Below, in pieces: positions 47,951 to 59,064 of a stretch of DNA of 64,000 nucleotides; the stretch's first letter is position 1, and every line of letters starts with the position of its first letter. The notes under the pieces were generated by a model. That model saw only the letters and a program-made list of their open reading frames with translations, had not been told where the DNA came from and made no database searches. Source of the stretch: Galbitalea soli (GTDB lineage: Bacteria; Actinomycetota; Actinomycetes; Actinomycetales; Microbacteriaceae); the NCBI RefSeq assembly GCF_010686725.1, contig NZ_JAAGWZ010000001.1, positions 186,001 to 250,000 on the forward strand. The letters are read 5' to 3'. The translations under genes and the position numbers were made by a program.

Positions 47951-48649
47951 GGAACAGCCTTTCGGTCAGGAGGGAGTGGGCCTGGGTCCACCCCTCGGAT
48001 TGCGGGGTCGACGCGGCGGGGATCTCCTCGGGCCGCCGGCAGGCGGCAACCGCCGCCACATGAGGTTCGGCGGCGGCGCAGGCGTCGAGGACGAATCCCG
48101 CGACCAGCAGCGGGTCCTGCGGTTCGAGCTTCAGAGCGGCGGATGCGGCTGCCTGCGCCTCCTCGTACACGACCAGCCGCACCAGACTCGCCGCCTCGAT
48201 TCCCGCCGCCGCCGCGATCACCCCGAGCACGACGCTGCGGGGCGGTTGCGGGCCGCGGGGATTCATCGTGTCGCCCACCGCCGCAGCCCACACCGCGGTC
48301 GCGAGCCGCACATAGCCGCGGCCGAGCTGGCGTGAGAGCCGGCGCTGCACCGGCGAGGGGGTGCGGGCCGCCCACGCCGCGGTCACCGCGTCGAGCCCGG
48401 CGGCCGTGGTGTTCTGCCCCGGAGACCGGCGCGCGAGGTGCGCGGCGACGACCGCGGTGCCGGCCTCGGTGAGGCTGACGGTCGTGGCGCGGCCGATCAT
48501 CCACTCGCGGATCGATTCGGCCGGCATGCCCCCGCGCAGCGCCGGTTCGAGTCCGGCCGAGGAGACGTGGCCTCCGGTCGGGAGCCGGCCATCGGCGAGG
48601 AGGAGAGCGACCGTCGCCGGATCGACCAGGGTGTCGGTGGGAGGCGCCA

Positions 48650-48650
<1 letters not shown>
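47943..48650 (-). CDS. ureF: Urease accessory protein UreF
   Basis: All-helical gating protein of the UreDFG complex. 235 aa. N-terminal [24 protein letters not shown] is the family hallmark; later [16 protein letters not shown] and [30 protein letters not shown] fit UreF. The ATG shares one base with the ureC stop (TGATG). Confidence 0.92.
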
Positions 48651-50339
<1,689 letters not shown>

Positions 50340-50353
<14 letters not shown>

Positions 50354-50780
50354 CGTTGCCGCCTTCCCGCGCCGAACGCACCGCGCCCGCCACGTCGGCC
50401 GAATCTGCCACGTCGACGGCCTCCTCGTCACCCACGTGCGCGCCCACGGCGTCCGCGCCCCACGGTCGGCGCTGGATACCCGGCACTCGCCGGGCGCCCC
50501 GCAGCGCGACCGCCGCCACCTCGCGGCTCGCCCCGGGCTCGAAGCGCTGCGAGGTTCCGGAGGGGATGTCCAGCCGGAACCCGCGCGCGGCCGCGCGGTC
50601 GAACCGCAGGCCGCTGTTCGCGTCGGGCAGGTGCAGATGCGAGCCGATCTGCACCGGGCGATCGCCGGTGTTGACGATGACGAGGGTGATGCGCTCTGCG
50701 GGGGAGCGATCGGCATTGAGCTCGAGTCGGCCCGGCGCGGCGCGCAGGGCGCCGGGGCCGGGTGGGAGGGCGTCGGACAT
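50340..50780 (-). CDS. ureB: Urease beta subunit
   Basis: 146 aa, longer than the typical 100-110. The core reads [22 protein letters not shown] and [30 protein letters not shown]. Residues about 105-146 form a polar Ala/Asp-rich C-terminal extension partly overlapping ureC. ATG start 12 bp after ureA. Confidence 0.93.
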
Positions 50781-50792
50781 GGCGGCTCCTGG

Positions 50793-51095
50793 TTACGGGA
50801 TCGGGTGATGGAGGGTGACGAGCTTGCGACCGTCGGGGAAGGTGGCTTCGACCTGCACCTCGTGCAGCATTTCGGGCACGCCGAGCATCACCTGCTCTCG
50901 GGCGAGGACCTCGGTTCCGCTCGTCATGAGCTCCTGGACGGTCGCGCCCTCGCGCGCCCGTTCGATGATCCAGCAGCTCAGGAACGCCACCGTCTCGGGA
51001 TAGTTGAGCCGGATACCGCGACCGAGCCGATCGCGGGCGACCATGCCCGCGGTCGCCAGCAGCAGCTTCTCCACCTCCGCCGGGGTCAGATGCAT
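50793..51095 (-). CDS. ureA: Urease gamma subunit
   Basis: 100 aa, exact family length: [44 protein letters not shown], and [24 protein letters not shown]. Sixteen bases separate it from urtE, so the importer and enzyme genes form one operon. Confidence 0.96.
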   Translation of the reverse strand: MHLTPAEVEKLLLATAGMVARDRLGRGIRLNYPETVAFLSCWIIERAREGATVQELMTSGTEVLAREQVMLGVPEMLHEVQVEATFPDGRKLVTLHHPIP

Positions 51096-51111
51096 GATGA
51101 GAGCCTTTCGT

Positions 51112-51810
51112 TCACAGTGCCAGGACTCGGTGGGCCTCGGCGGCGGCACCGGGTCCGCCGGGGCCGCGATGGCTGAGCCGACCGGAGGTGAGGACGAGGA
51201 ACTCGTCCGCGGCGGCGACCGCGAAGCCCACGTGCTGCTCCACGAGGAGCACCGAGAGCTCGCGCGCGCGGGTGAGGGTCGCGATCGCCTCCTGGATCTC
51301 GGTGACGACCGAGGGCTGGATCCCCTCCGTCGGCTCATCGAGCACGAGCAGTTCGGGGTCGGTCACGAGCGCTCGCGCGATCGCGAGCTGCTGACGCTGA
51401 CCCCCGGAGAGCAGGCCGGCGGGGCGGGCGAGCAGCTCCCGCAGCGCGGGGAACAGGTCGAGCGCATCCGCAACCCGGCGGCGACCGGCCGCGCCGTAAT
51501 AGTCGGCCACGAGCCGCAGATTCTCGGCCGCGGTCAACTGGCCGAAGGCCTGCTGGCCCTGGGGCACGTAGGCGAGCCCTCGACGCACCCGGAGGTGCGG
51601 CCGCAGCCTGCTCACCTCCGTGCCGGAGAAGCGGATGCTCCCCTCGCGAGCGGGCAGAACGCCGACGATCGCCCGCAGCAGCGTCGTCTTGCCCGCTCCG
51701 TTGTGACCCAGGATCGCGGTCAACCGTCCCGGTTCGATCGTGAACCCCACGTCGCGAACGACGGGGACTCGCCCGTAGCCGGTGCTGAGCCGCTCCACCT
51801 CGAGTCTCAT
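51112..51810 (-). CDS. urtE: Urea ABC transporter ATP-binding subunit UrtE
   Basis: 232 aa. Walker [17 protein letters not shown], signature [17 protein letters not shown] and Walker [17 protein letters not shown]; the EGIQPS ending is characteristic of UrtE. ATG overlaps the urtD stop. Confidence 0.94.
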   Translation of the reverse strand: MRLEVERLSTGYGRVPVVRDVGFTIEPGRLTAILGHNGAGKTTLLRAIVGVLPAREGSIRFSGTEVSRLRPHLRVRRGLAYVPQGQQAFGQLTAAENLRLVADYYGAAGRRRVADALDLFPALRELLARPAGLLSGGQRQQLAIARALVTDPELLVLDEPTEGIQPSVVTEIQEAIATLTRARELSVLLVEQHVGFAVAAADEFLVLTSGRLSHRGPGGPGAAAEAHRVLAL

Positions 51811-52601
51811 CTCGTCTCCCTTCCCGTCGCCCTCGCCGTCGCTGTCGCCGTGGGCGCGTCGAGCGGAGCGCCCAGGTAGACCTCGATGACTCGGGGGTCG
51901 GACTGCACCTCGTCCACGCCGCCCTCGGCGAGGATGCTCCCGCGGTGCATGACCGTCACGGTGTCGGCGTAGTTGCGGAGGAACTCCATGTCGTGCTCCA
52001 CCACCACGACGGTGCGGTCGCGGCTGATGCGGCGGAGGAGCTCGCCGGTCGCGGCGCGCTCCTCACCGCTCATGCCGGCGACCGGCTCGTCGAGGAGCAG
52101 GAGCCGGGCATCCTGCACCAGCAGCATGCCGATCTCGAGCCACTGCTTCTGACCGTGCGCGAGCTCGCCGGCGGGCCGATCGGCGAGGTCGTCGAGTCCG
52201 ACGGTGTCGAGCGCGCGCAGCACCTCCTCCGGAACACCCCGTCGGCGGCGCAGCAGCGTCGTCGGGCGGCGGTGCAGCCCCGCCGCGATGTCGAGGTTCT
52301 GCAGCACGGTGTGGCCCTCGAACACGCTCGCGGTCTGGAAGGTGCGCCCGATCCCCGCGCGCACGAGCCGGTGCACGGGCCGGCCGAGCAGCTCGTGACC
52401 GTCGAACCGCGCGGTGCCGGTGCCACGGACGAGGCCGGTCAGGGCGTCGATGACGGTCGTCTTGCCCGCGCCGTTCGGCCCGATCAGGAATCGCAGCTCG
52501 CCCGCGGGCACGGTGAGGTCGACGTCGCGCACCGCGACGAAGCCGTCGAACTCCACGCGCAGGCCCGTGACCTCGAGCGCGAGTGGTCGCGTCGTCGTCA
52601 T
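51807..52601 (-). CDS. urtD: Urea ABC transporter ATP-binding subunit UrtD
   Basis: 264 aa from the ATG overlapping urtC (ATGA). Walker A LIGPNGAGKTTVIDALTG, GIGRTFQTASVFEGHTVLQNL, degenerate signature LAHGQKQWLEIGMLL and Walker B LLLLDEPVAGMSGEE; the AHGQKQWLEIGM variant is typical of UrtD. The C-terminus is an Ala/Thr/Arg-rich tail. Confidence 0.94.
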   Translation of the reverse strand: MTTTRPLALEVTGLRVEFDGFVAVRDVDLTVPAGELRFLIGPNGAGKTTVIDALTGLVRGTGTARFDGHELLGRPVHRLVRAGIGRTFQTASVFEGHTVLQNLDIAAGLHRRPTTLLRRRRGVPEEVLRALDTVGLDDLADRPAGELAHGQKQWLEIGMLLVQDARLLLLDEPVAGMSGEERAATGELLRRISRDRTVVVVEHDMEFLRNYADTVTVMHRGSILAEGGVDEVQSDPRVIEVYLGAPLDAPTATATARATGRETR

Positions 52602-53695
52602 CGTGAATCCCCCTTCCGCCGCCGCAGCACGCCGCCGAGGGTGGCGAAACCCTGGGGCAGGAAGCCGAGCACGAGCACGAACAGCGCTCCCTGGAAGTAG
52701 CTCCACACGCTCGGGTAGTTGTCCTGCAGCTGGGCGCCGACCCACGACAGCGCGAGCGAGCCCAGCACCGGCCCCAGCAGCGTGGCCCGCCCGCCGATGG
52801 CGACGCCCGCGACGAACATGATCGAGGGGACGACCGCGACATCGGACGGCGAGATGATTCCCGCGATCGGCACGAACAGGGCGCCGCCGACCGCCGCGAA
52901 CACCGAGGAGACGACGAAGGCGACCGTCTTCACGAGCGCCGGGTTGTAGCCCAGGAATCGAACGCGCATCTCCTGATCGCGCGTCGCGACGAGCAGCTCT
53001 CCGTAGCGCGATCGCATGAGCAGGCGCACGAGCAGCACCATGCCGATGAGGGTGCCCGCCGCGAGGAAGAACAGCAGCCGCTGATTGAGCGGATCGGCGA
53101 GCGAGTACCCGAAGAAGCCGCGGAAGTTGCTGAGCCCGGTGCTGCCCCCGGTGGACGCCTGCTGTCCGATCAGCAGGATCGCGAACGCGGCGACCAGGGC
53201 CTGCGAGAGGATGGCGAAGTAGGCGCCGCGCACCCGCCGGGCGAAGATCGCGTAGCCGAGCAGGGCGGCGAGCGCCGCCGGGAGCAGGATGATCGTGCCG
53301 ATCGTGATCCAGGGGTCGCGGAACGGCTCCCACCACGCGGGCACCGTGCCCGAGCCGTACAGGCTCATGAAGGCCGGCACCCCGCCCGGACCCGCGTCGT
53401 CGAGCTGCAGGTGCATCGCCATCGCGTAGCCGCCGATGCCGAAGAACAGGCCCTGGCCGAGCGTGAGCATGCCGCCCTGTCCCCAGGCGAGACCGATGCC
53501 GACCGCAACCATGGCGTAGCAGAGGAACTGGGCCAGCAGGCCGAACTGGTAGCCCGAGAGCGCGGCCGGCGCGACGACGAACAGGATCAGGGCCGCCGCG
53601 AGCGTGCCGAGCCACAGCCGCGCCCTCGGGCGCAGAATGCGGCGGAGGCCCCGGGTGCGGGTCGCTGTCACGGCCGTGCGTTCGGCGGTGCTCAT
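52598..53695 (-). CDS. urtC: Urea ABC transporter permease UrtC
   Basis: 365 aa, LivM-like, about ten membrane helices. Family stretches: GLAWGQGGMLTLGQGLFFGIGGYAMAMHL, ATRDQEMRVRFLGYNPALVKTVAFVVS and GALFVLVLGFLPQGFATL. ATG overlaps the urtB stop. Confidence 0.94.
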   Translation of the reverse strand: MSTAERTAVTATRTRGLRRILRPRARLWLGTLAAALILFVVAPAALSGYQFGLLAQFLCYAMVAVGIGLAWGQGGMLTLGQGLFFGIGGYAMAMHLQLDDAGPGGVPAFMSLYGSGTVPAWWEPFRDPWITIGTIILLPAALAALLGYAIFARRVRGAYFAILSQALVAAFAILLIGQQASTGGSTGLSNFRGFFGYSLADPLNQRLLFFLAAGTLIGMVLLVRLLMRSRYGELLVATRDQEMRVRFLGYNPALVKTVAFVVSSVFAAVGGALFVPIAGIISPSDVAVVPSIMFVAGVAIGGRATLLGPVLGSLALSWVGAQLQDNYPSVWSYFQGALFVLVLGFLPQGFATLGGVLRRRKGDSR

Positions 53696-54579
53696 GCGAT
53701 GCTCCTCGTGCGGAGGGCGATGAGGCCCTGTGGACGGAACTGCAGGAAGACGACCACGACGAGGAAGACGAGGGCCTGCGCCGTCGACTGCCCGATCGAG
53801 AACCCGATGAAGGATTCGAGGATGCCCAGGCCGAACGCCGCGACGACCGAGCCCCAGAGCTGTCCGATGCCGCCCGCGACGACCACGAGGAAGGCATTGA
53901 CGATGTAGCTCGTTCCGAGGGTGGGGCTGATCGCCCCGAGCAGGGTGACGCCGACACCGGCGACGCCCGCGAGACCGGAACCGATGAAGAAGGTCATCCG
54001 GTCGGTGGCGGCGGTCGAGATGCCCGAGGTCTCGGCGAGATCCCGGTTCTGCACCGTCGCTCGGATGCGCCGGCCGAGGGGCGTCACGCCGAGCACGATA
54101 CGCAGCCCCAGCACACAGCCGATCGAGAGCGCGAAGAGGAACACCCAGGTGCGCGGCACGTCGGCTCCCGCGATCACGAAGGGGTCGCCCGACAGCCAGG
54201 CGGGGGCGGTCACGTTCACGCTCGGAGCGCCGAAGAGGTCGCGGGCGAGCTGCTGGAGAACGAGCGAGACGCCGAAGGTGACGAGGAGCGTGTCGAGGGG
54301 GCGCCGGTGCATGCGGCGCAGGAGCGTGACTTCGAGCACGACCCCCAGAAGCCCGGCCGTGACGAAGGCGACCGGCAGGGAGAGCAGCAGGGACGATCCG
54401 GGATCGCCGAGCGCGCGCTGCACGAGATACGCGGTGTACGCGCCGATCATGATGAACTCCCCGTGGGCGTTGTTGATGACGCCCATCTGGCCGAAGGTGA
54501 GGCCGAGCCCGAGCGCGATGAGCAGCAGCAGCGAGCCGACGCACAGGCCCGACACGATGGTCGTGAGAACCAGGGTCAT
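53692..54579 (-). CDS. urtB: Urea ABC transporter permease UrtB
   Basis: 295 aa, LivH-like with about eight helices. LTFGQMGVINNAHGEFIMIGAYTAYLVQ, RRIRATVQNRDLAETSGIST and GGIGQLWGSVVAAFGLGILESFIGF are UrtB-like. ATG follows AGAAAGG; the stretch upstream in frame belongs to the urtA-urtB gap. Confidence 0.94.
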   Translation of the reverse strand: MTLVLTTIVSGLCVGSLLLLIALGLGLTFGQMGVINNAHGEFIMIGAYTAYLVQRALGDPGSSLLLSLPVAFVTAGLLGVVLEVTLLRRMHRRPLDTLLVTFGVSLVLQQLARDLFGAPSVNVTAPAWLSGDPFVIAGADVPRTWVFLFALSIGCVLGLRIVLGVTPLGRRIRATVQNRDLAETSGISTAATDRMTFFIGSGLAGVAGVGVTLLGAISPTLGTSYIVNAFLVVVAGGIGQLWGSVVAAFGLGILESFIGFSIGQSTAQALVFLVVVVFLQFRPQGLIALRTRSIA

Positions 54580-54600
54580 CAACGCGACCTTTCTGCGAGG

Positions 54601-54640
54601 GGGCGTGCCCGCCACCACGGTGGTGACGGCGGGCACGCCC
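54601..54640 (-). promoter_or_regulatory. Strong intergenic stem-loop between urtA and urtB
   Basis: Perfect 13-bp stem (54601-54613 with 54628-54640) and a 14-nt loop, no T tract. Likely an mRNA-stabilising or attenuating hairpin that lets urtA be expressed above the membrane genes, as is common for binding-protein genes. Confidence 0.7.
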
Positions 54641-54653
54641 GGTGGGTCTCCGG

Positions 54654-55946
54654 TCAGTTGCTGGGCGCCGCGCTCGCCCCGGTGGCGAGGCCCGCTGCCC
54701 AGGGGTAGTCGGGCCCGGTCAGGTACGGGTCGGGGGTGATGGCCGACGGCGACTGCCACACCGTGTCGATCAGACCGGACGGTTCGATGACGCCGATGCG
54801 GGCGGTCTTCGTCACGTGGTGGTTCTTGCCGCTGACTGTCATGGTGCCTTCCGGGGCGTCGTAGGAGACCCCGTCGCTGTTCTCCTGGATCGCCTTCACG
54901 TCGAAGGACTTCGCCTTCTCGACCATCGCCTTCCAGAGGAACAGCGAGGAGTAGGCGTCCTCCATCGGGTCATCGACCACCGCGTCCTGTCCGTATTCCT
55001 TCTGGAACGCGCTCACGAAGGCGTCGTTGGCGGGGGAGCCGATCGTCTGGTAGTAGTTCCAGGCCGTGAGCTGGCCCTCGATGTTCTGCACGCCGATGCC
55101 CTTGACCTCCTGCTCGGCGATCGACACGGAGAGCACCGGGACCGTCTTCGCCGTGAAGCCGGCGTTGGTGTACTCCTTGAAGAAGGCCACGTTGGAGTCG
55201 CCGTTGAGCGTGTTGAACACGGCATCGGCGCCCGACGCCTTCAGCTTGCTGACGATCGTGGTGAAGTCGACCGAGCCGAGCGGGGCGTACTCCTCGCCGA
55301 CGATGTCGATGCCCTTCGCCTTCGCGTAGGCGTCGATGATCTTGTTGGCGGTGCGCGGGAACACGTAGTCGCTCCCGACGAGGAACACCTTCTTCTTGCC
55401 CTGCTGAGCGAGGTAGTCCATCGCGGGGACGATCTGCTGGTTGGTGGTGGCGCCGATGTAGAAGATGTTCTTGCTCGACTCCATGCCCTCGTACTGCACG
55501 GGGTAGAACAGCAGCCCGTTGTCGCGCTCGAAGACCGGGAGCATCGCCTTCCGGCTCGCGCTCGTCCATCCGCCGAAGACGGCGGCGACGCAGTCCTGCG
55601 TGAGCAGCTTGTCGGCCTTCTGGGCGAAGGTGTTCGGGTCGGAGGCGCCGTCGGAAGTGACGACCGACAGCGTCTTGCCGAGCACGCCGCCCGCGGCGTT
55701 GATCTGCTTCTCGGCGAGGTACAGCGCCTGCTGGACCGGCTTCTCAGAGATCGCCATGGTGCCGGAGAGCGAGTTGATGAACCCGATCTTGATCGAGTCG
55801 CCCGAGGTGTCGACGCACGACTTGGCGGAGGGTGCGCCGGACGCGCCCGCTCCGACTTTGGCGCCGGTACAGCCGGACAGGGTGAGGGTGGTGGCGAGCA
55901 GGGCGATGCCTGCAGCGCCGGTGATCAGGGTGCGAGGAAGGGACAC
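54654..55946 (-). CDS. urtA: Urea ABC transporter substrate-binding lipoprotein UrtA
   Basis: 430 aa. Signal peptide with lipobox LSGC; Cys26 becomes the lipidated first residue, anchoring the protein outside the membrane. Binding-domain stretches: IKIGFINSLSGTMAISEKPV, LFYPVQYEGMESSKNIFYIGA, VSIAEQEVKGI and DDPMEDAYSSLFLWKAMVE. GTG start behind AAAGG. First gene of the urt-ure operon. Confidence 0.95.
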   Translation of the reverse strand: MSLPRTLITGAAGIALLATTLTLSGCTGAKVGAGASGAPSAKSCVDTSGDSIKIGFINSLSGTMAISEKPVQQALYLAEKQINAAGGVLGKTLSVVTSDGASDPNTFAQKADKLLTQDCVAAVFGGWTSASRKAMLPVFERDNGLLFYPVQYEGMESSKNIFYIGATTNQQIVPAMDYLAQQGKKKVFLVGSDYVFPRTANKIIDAYAKAKGIDIVGEEYAPLGSVDFTTIVSKLKASGADAVFNTLNGDSNVAFFKEYTNAGFTAKTVPVLSVSIAEQEVKGIGVQNIEGQLTAWNYYQTIGSPANDAFVSAFQKEYGQDAVVDDPMEDAYSSLFLWKAMVEKAKSFDVKAIQENSDGVSYDAPEGTMTVSGKNHHVTKTARIGVIEPSGLIDTVWQSPSAITPDPYLTGPDYPWAAGLATGASAAPSN

Positions 55947-56006
55947 AACGATGCCTTTCGTGTGGGATGGCCAGGAACTGGTCTGCGACCGAGGAACCGC
56001 ACGACA

Positions 56007-56060
56007 GTTGTAGGCGACTCATGTTTCCCGTTTGTTTCAAATGAAAGTAGTTATGTGACG
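56007..56060 (-). promoter_or_regulatory. Candidate urtA promoter with GlnR-like boxes
   Basis: On the minus strand GAAAC-n6-GAAAC (56038-56023) precedes TACAAC (56012-56007), a possible -10 about 60 bp before the urtA GTG. A GTCAC lies further up (56059-56055). GlnR sites in actinobacteria are built from GTnAC/GAAAC half-sites 11 bp apart, so nitrogen control of the urea operon is plausible; this is a motif match by eye. Confidence 0.4.
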
Positions 56061-56146
56061 CGGGCGGCGATCACGCGTCGATTCGCGGATTGTTTCGTGC
56101 GGGTAAACAGTGCTCGCGCGATCTGGCGCGCCCGCGAATCGAGGTC

Positions 56147-56187
56147 TACATTCCTTAAACAACCAATCACTGGTTGTTTAGTTTTTT
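56147..56187 (+). promoter_or_regulatory. -10 TACATT and 10-bp palindromic operator before the M20 operon
   Basis: TACATT (56147-56152) is followed by TAAACAACCA-ATCAC-TGGTTGTTTA (56156-56180), a perfect 10-bp inverted repeat sitting on the expected transcription start, then TTTTTT. The operon encodes a GntR-family regulator, the natural candidate to bind here. Confidence 0.7.
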
Positions 56188-56198
56188 GGAGCCTGTTC

Positions 56199-57467
56199 GT
56201 GACCACTCTCGATGACGCGATCGATCGCCTCGCACCGCGGGCCTTCGAGGTGCTCGCCCGTCTCGTCGCCGAGCCGAGCATCGTCGGCCAGGAGCAGGGC
56301 GCGGAAGAGGTGCTCGCGGGCGAGCTGGACGCACTCGGCTTCGCGATCGACCGCTTCGCGATCCCCGCGGACATCGTCGACGACGAGGCTGCGGGAATCG
56401 CGCAGGGGAGCTACGAGGGTCGGTACGACATCGTCGCCGAGCGCGGCACCGGAAACCGCTCCCTCCTCATCAACGGGCACATCGATGTCGTTCCGGCGGA
56501 CGACGCGACGCGGTGGACGAGTCCGCCCTTCGAGCCGACCGTGCGCGACGGCTGGATGATCGGCCGCGGCGCCGGCGACATGAAGGGCGGTTTCGCCGCG
56601 GGCCTGCTCGCCGTCCGGGCGCTCGACGAGGTCGCCCCCGGCTGGCAGCGCGGCACCCTCCGCTGGGTCGCCGCGATCGAGGAGGAGTCGACCGGCAACG
56701 GGACCCTGGCCTCGGGCCGCGCCGGACACCTCGCCGACGCCGCGCTGCTCCTCGAGCCCACCGATCTCGAGATCCTGCTCGGCGGCATCAGCCTCATCTG
56801 GGTCGGCATCGAGCTGGAGGGGCTCGCCGGGCACGCCGAGGCGGCCGGGGAGTCGGTCAATCCGATCCTCACCGCGCTCAGCGTGGTCGAGGCACTCCGC
56901 GGTTTCGAGGCGGAGATGAACCGCGCCCACCGCGAGGGCATCGATCGCGATGAGGCTTTCGGCGAGCTCGCCCACCCCTACAACGTCAATATCGGCACCT
57001 TCCACGCCGGCGACTGGGCATCGAGCGTGCCGCCGGTCGCGCGGCTGCAGGTGCGGGTCGGCCACCCGGCCGCCTGGACGAGCGAGGAGGCGCTCGCGCG
57101 GGTCGCGGCGGCGGTCACGGCCGGAACGGCCGATGTGGAGTGGCTCGTGGAGCACCCGCCGATCATCCGGATGACCGGCTACCGCGCCGAGCGCTACCTG
57201 CAGGACTCCACCGCACCCCTCGTCACCGCCGTCGCGGACGCGCACGCGGAGGCCCACGGCGCCAGGCCCGCGCTCGTCACGATCGGATCGACGACCGACG
57301 CGCGGTTCTACCTCAATCAGTTCGGGGTGCCGGCCCTTGCTTACGGCCCGCGCACCCGCAACATGCACGGCACCGACGAGGCGGTGGAGCTGGCGAGCAT
57401 CGTCGAGTGCGCGAAGACGGTCGCGCGGTTCCTGCAGCGGTGGTTCGACGAGGGGAGCGGCGCGTGA
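56199..57467 (+). CDS. M20 family metallo-deacylase (ArgE/DapE-like)
   Basis: 422 aa from GTG behind GGAG. Dinuclear-zinc residues: His94 and Asp96 (INGHIDVVPAD), Asp127 (GRGAGDMKGG), catalytic Glu161/Glu162 (AIEEESTGNG), Glu in LEPTDLEI and the C-terminal His in MHGTDEAVEL. Lid dimerisation domain about 185-310. Cleaves amide bonds of N-acyl amino acids or small peptides; exact substrate unknown. The long in-frame extension upstream covers urtA antisense and is rejected. GTGA overlap with the GntR gene. Confidence 0.9.
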   Translation: MTTLDDAIDRLAPRAFEVLARLVAEPSIVGQEQGAEEVLAGELDALGFAIDRFAIPADIVDDEAAGIAQGSYEGRYDIVAERGTGNRSLLINGHIDVVPADDATRWTSPPFEPTVRDGWMIGRGAGDMKGGFAAGLLAVRALDEVAPGWQRGTLRWVAAIEEESTGNGTLASGRAGHLADAALLLEPTDLEILLGGISLIWVGIELEGLAGHAEAAGESVNPILTALSVVEALRGFEAEMNRAHREGIDRDEAFGELAHPYNVNIGTFHAGDWASSVPPVARLQVRVGHPAAWTSEEALARVAAAVTAGTADVEWLVEHPPIIRMTGYRAERYLQDSTAPLVTAVADAHAEAHGARPALVTIGSTTDARFYLNQFGVPALAYGPRTRNMHGTDEAVELASIVECAKTVARFLQRWFDEGSGA

Positions 57468-58252
57468 CGAACGCGGAGTCCGAGCCGGTCATCGGTGCCC
57501 TGCGACCCCTCGTCGCCGAGACGGCGGGCGCGCGCATCGCCGATCGCTTCGTGACCGCGATCGCGCTCGGGCAGTTCGTGGTCGGGCAGAAGCTACCGAC
57601 GGTGCAGGAGCTCTCGAAGCTGCTGGAGGTGAGCCCGACGACCGTGCGCGAGGCGCTCACCCGGCTCGCCGCGCTCGGCTACGTGACGGTTCAGCGCGGT
57701 CGGCACGGCGGTACCGTCGTCACCTCGCAGTGGGGACCGGCCTCCGACTCGATGGTGCGCCGGGCGCTCGAGCCCGGCTGGGACCAGCTCGAGGTGACAC
57801 TCGACTACCGCTCGCTCATCGAGCAGCAGATCGCGCGCACCGCGGCCGTGCGGCACACCGCGGAGGACGCGGATCGCATCCGGCGCGCGGTCGCCGGCTA
57901 CGAGGCGGCCGACAGCGATCGCGAGTCCAGCCGGATCGCCGACCTCGAGGTGCACCAGGCGATCGCGGCGGCGACGCACAACGCGCAGCTCGCCGACCTG
58001 AGTCTGCGCATCCGTCGCGACGTGAGCCTCGGCTTCGATGCCGAGCCGTACAGCCCCGAGGTGCGGGCGCGCGCGATCGACCAGCACGCGCGGCTCGCGG
58101 AGGCGATCCTGGGGGCCCGCGCCGACGAGGCCGCCCGGCTCGCCGAAGAGCACTTCTCCCTCACCGCGGAGACCCTCCGCACCCTCCACACCCGCATCGA
58201 GTCCGCTGACCCGCGGCGGGTGTCGTCCGATCCGAATCCCACCGAAAGCTGA
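57464..58252 (+). CDS. GntR/FadR-family transcriptional regulator
   Basis: 262 aa, GTG start overlapping the M20 stop, Shine-Dalgarno GAGGGGAG. N-terminal winged helix (about 20-90): LPTVQELSKLLEVSPTTVREALTRLAALGYVTVQRGRHGGTVV; C-terminal helical FCD-type ligand domain (about 105-250) with the EVHQAIAAATHN His motif. Expected to repress its own operon through the palindrome at 56156-56180, responding to a pathway metabolite. Confidence 0.92.
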   Translation: MTNAESEPVIGALRPLVAETAGARIADRFVTAIALGQFVVGQKLPTVQELSKLLEVSPTTVREALTRLAALGYVTVQRGRHGGTVVTSQWGPASDSMVRRALEPGWDQLEVTLDYRSLIEQQIARTAAVRHTAEDADRIRRAVAGYEAADSDRESSRIADLEVHQAIAAATHNAQLADLSLRIRRDVSLGFDAEPYSPEVRARAIDQHARLAEAILGARADEAARLAEEHFSLTAETLRTLHTRIESADPRRVSSDPNPTES

Positions 58253-58257
58253 CCGCA

Positions 58258-59064
58258 ATGCCCGTGCTGAGTGCCAATGGAATCGACATGAACTACGCCG
58301 TCGACGGCGACGGTCCCGAGACCGTGCTGCTGATCAACGGCCTCGCCGACGACCTGGAGAGCTGGGGGTACCAGCTGCCCGCCCTCCTCGACGCGGGCTA
58401 CCGCGTCGTGCGCTTCGACAACCGCGGGATCGGCGCGAGCAGCAAACCCGCCGGGCCCTACAGCACCGCGCTCCTCGCCGCCGACGCGAAGGCGCTCGTC
58501 GACCACCTCGGCCTCGACGACTACCACGTGATGGGGGTCTCGATGGGCGGGATGATCGCCCAGCGCTTCGCGCTCGAGCACCCCTCGGGCATCCGCAGTC
58601 TGACCCTGGCCAGCACCTACGCCGCACCCGGCCCCTTCTGCTCGCGCATGTTCGAGCTCTGGGCGGATACCGCGCGGGTGATGGGCGTGCCGACCGTGAT
58701 GCGCGACGTGACGCTGTGGGCCTTCACCCTCGAGTTCTTCCAGCGCCGCCACGACGAGCTCGTCGAGTTCGAGACGGCGATGCGCTACATGGATCAGCCC
58801 GTGCACGCCTACCTCGCGCAGCTCGCCGTGATCCAGAACCACGACGAGACGGCGAACCTCGCCGAGCTGAGCATGCCGACGCTCGTGCTGACCGGTGAGC
58901 AGGACATCCTGATCCCGACGGCGCTCTCCCACGACCTGCACGAGCTCATTCCCGGCTCGGAATGGCGCACCACCCCGGGCGGCCACGGCTGCATCTGGGA
59001 ATACCCCGACGAGTTCAACTCCGCATTCGTCGGCTTTCTGCGCGACAACGAAAGGACCAACTGA
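58258..59064 (+). CDS. Alpha/beta hydrolase
   Basis: 268 aa. Nucleophile Ser in MGVSMGGMIAQRFALEHP (about residue 95), acid Asp in LTGEQDILIPTALS and His in TTPGGHGCIWEYP. Oxyanion region LLINGLADDLESWGYQLPALL and the FDNRGIGASSKPAGPYS loop resemble RutD and 3-oxoadipate enol-lactonase families. Six bases after the GntR gene and one-base overlap region with the permease (TGATG); probably acts on the compound imported by the permease. Confidence 0.87.
   Translation: MPVLSANGIDMNYAVDGDGPETVLLINGLADDLESWGYQLPALLDAGYRVVRFDNRGIGASSKPAGPYSTALLAADAKALVDHLGLDDYHVMGVSMGGMIAQRFALEHPSGIRSLTLASTYAAPGPFCSRMFELWADTARVMGVPTVMRDVTLWAFTLEFFQRRHDELVEFETAMRYMDQPVHAYLAQLAVIQNHDETANLAELSMPTLVLTGEQDILIPTALSHDLHELIPGSEWRTTPGGHGCIWEYPDEFNSAFVGFLRDNERTN

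Noticed and set aside
56156-56187. Palindrome plus T-run as an intrinsic terminator
   Set aside because: No plus-strand gene precedes it (urtA is divergent), and it overlaps the expected start of transcription, so an operator fits better.
54642-56198. In-frame extension upstream of the M20 deacylase
   Set aside because: It runs antisense through urtA; the promoter, palindrome and Shine-Dalgarno place the start at 56199.
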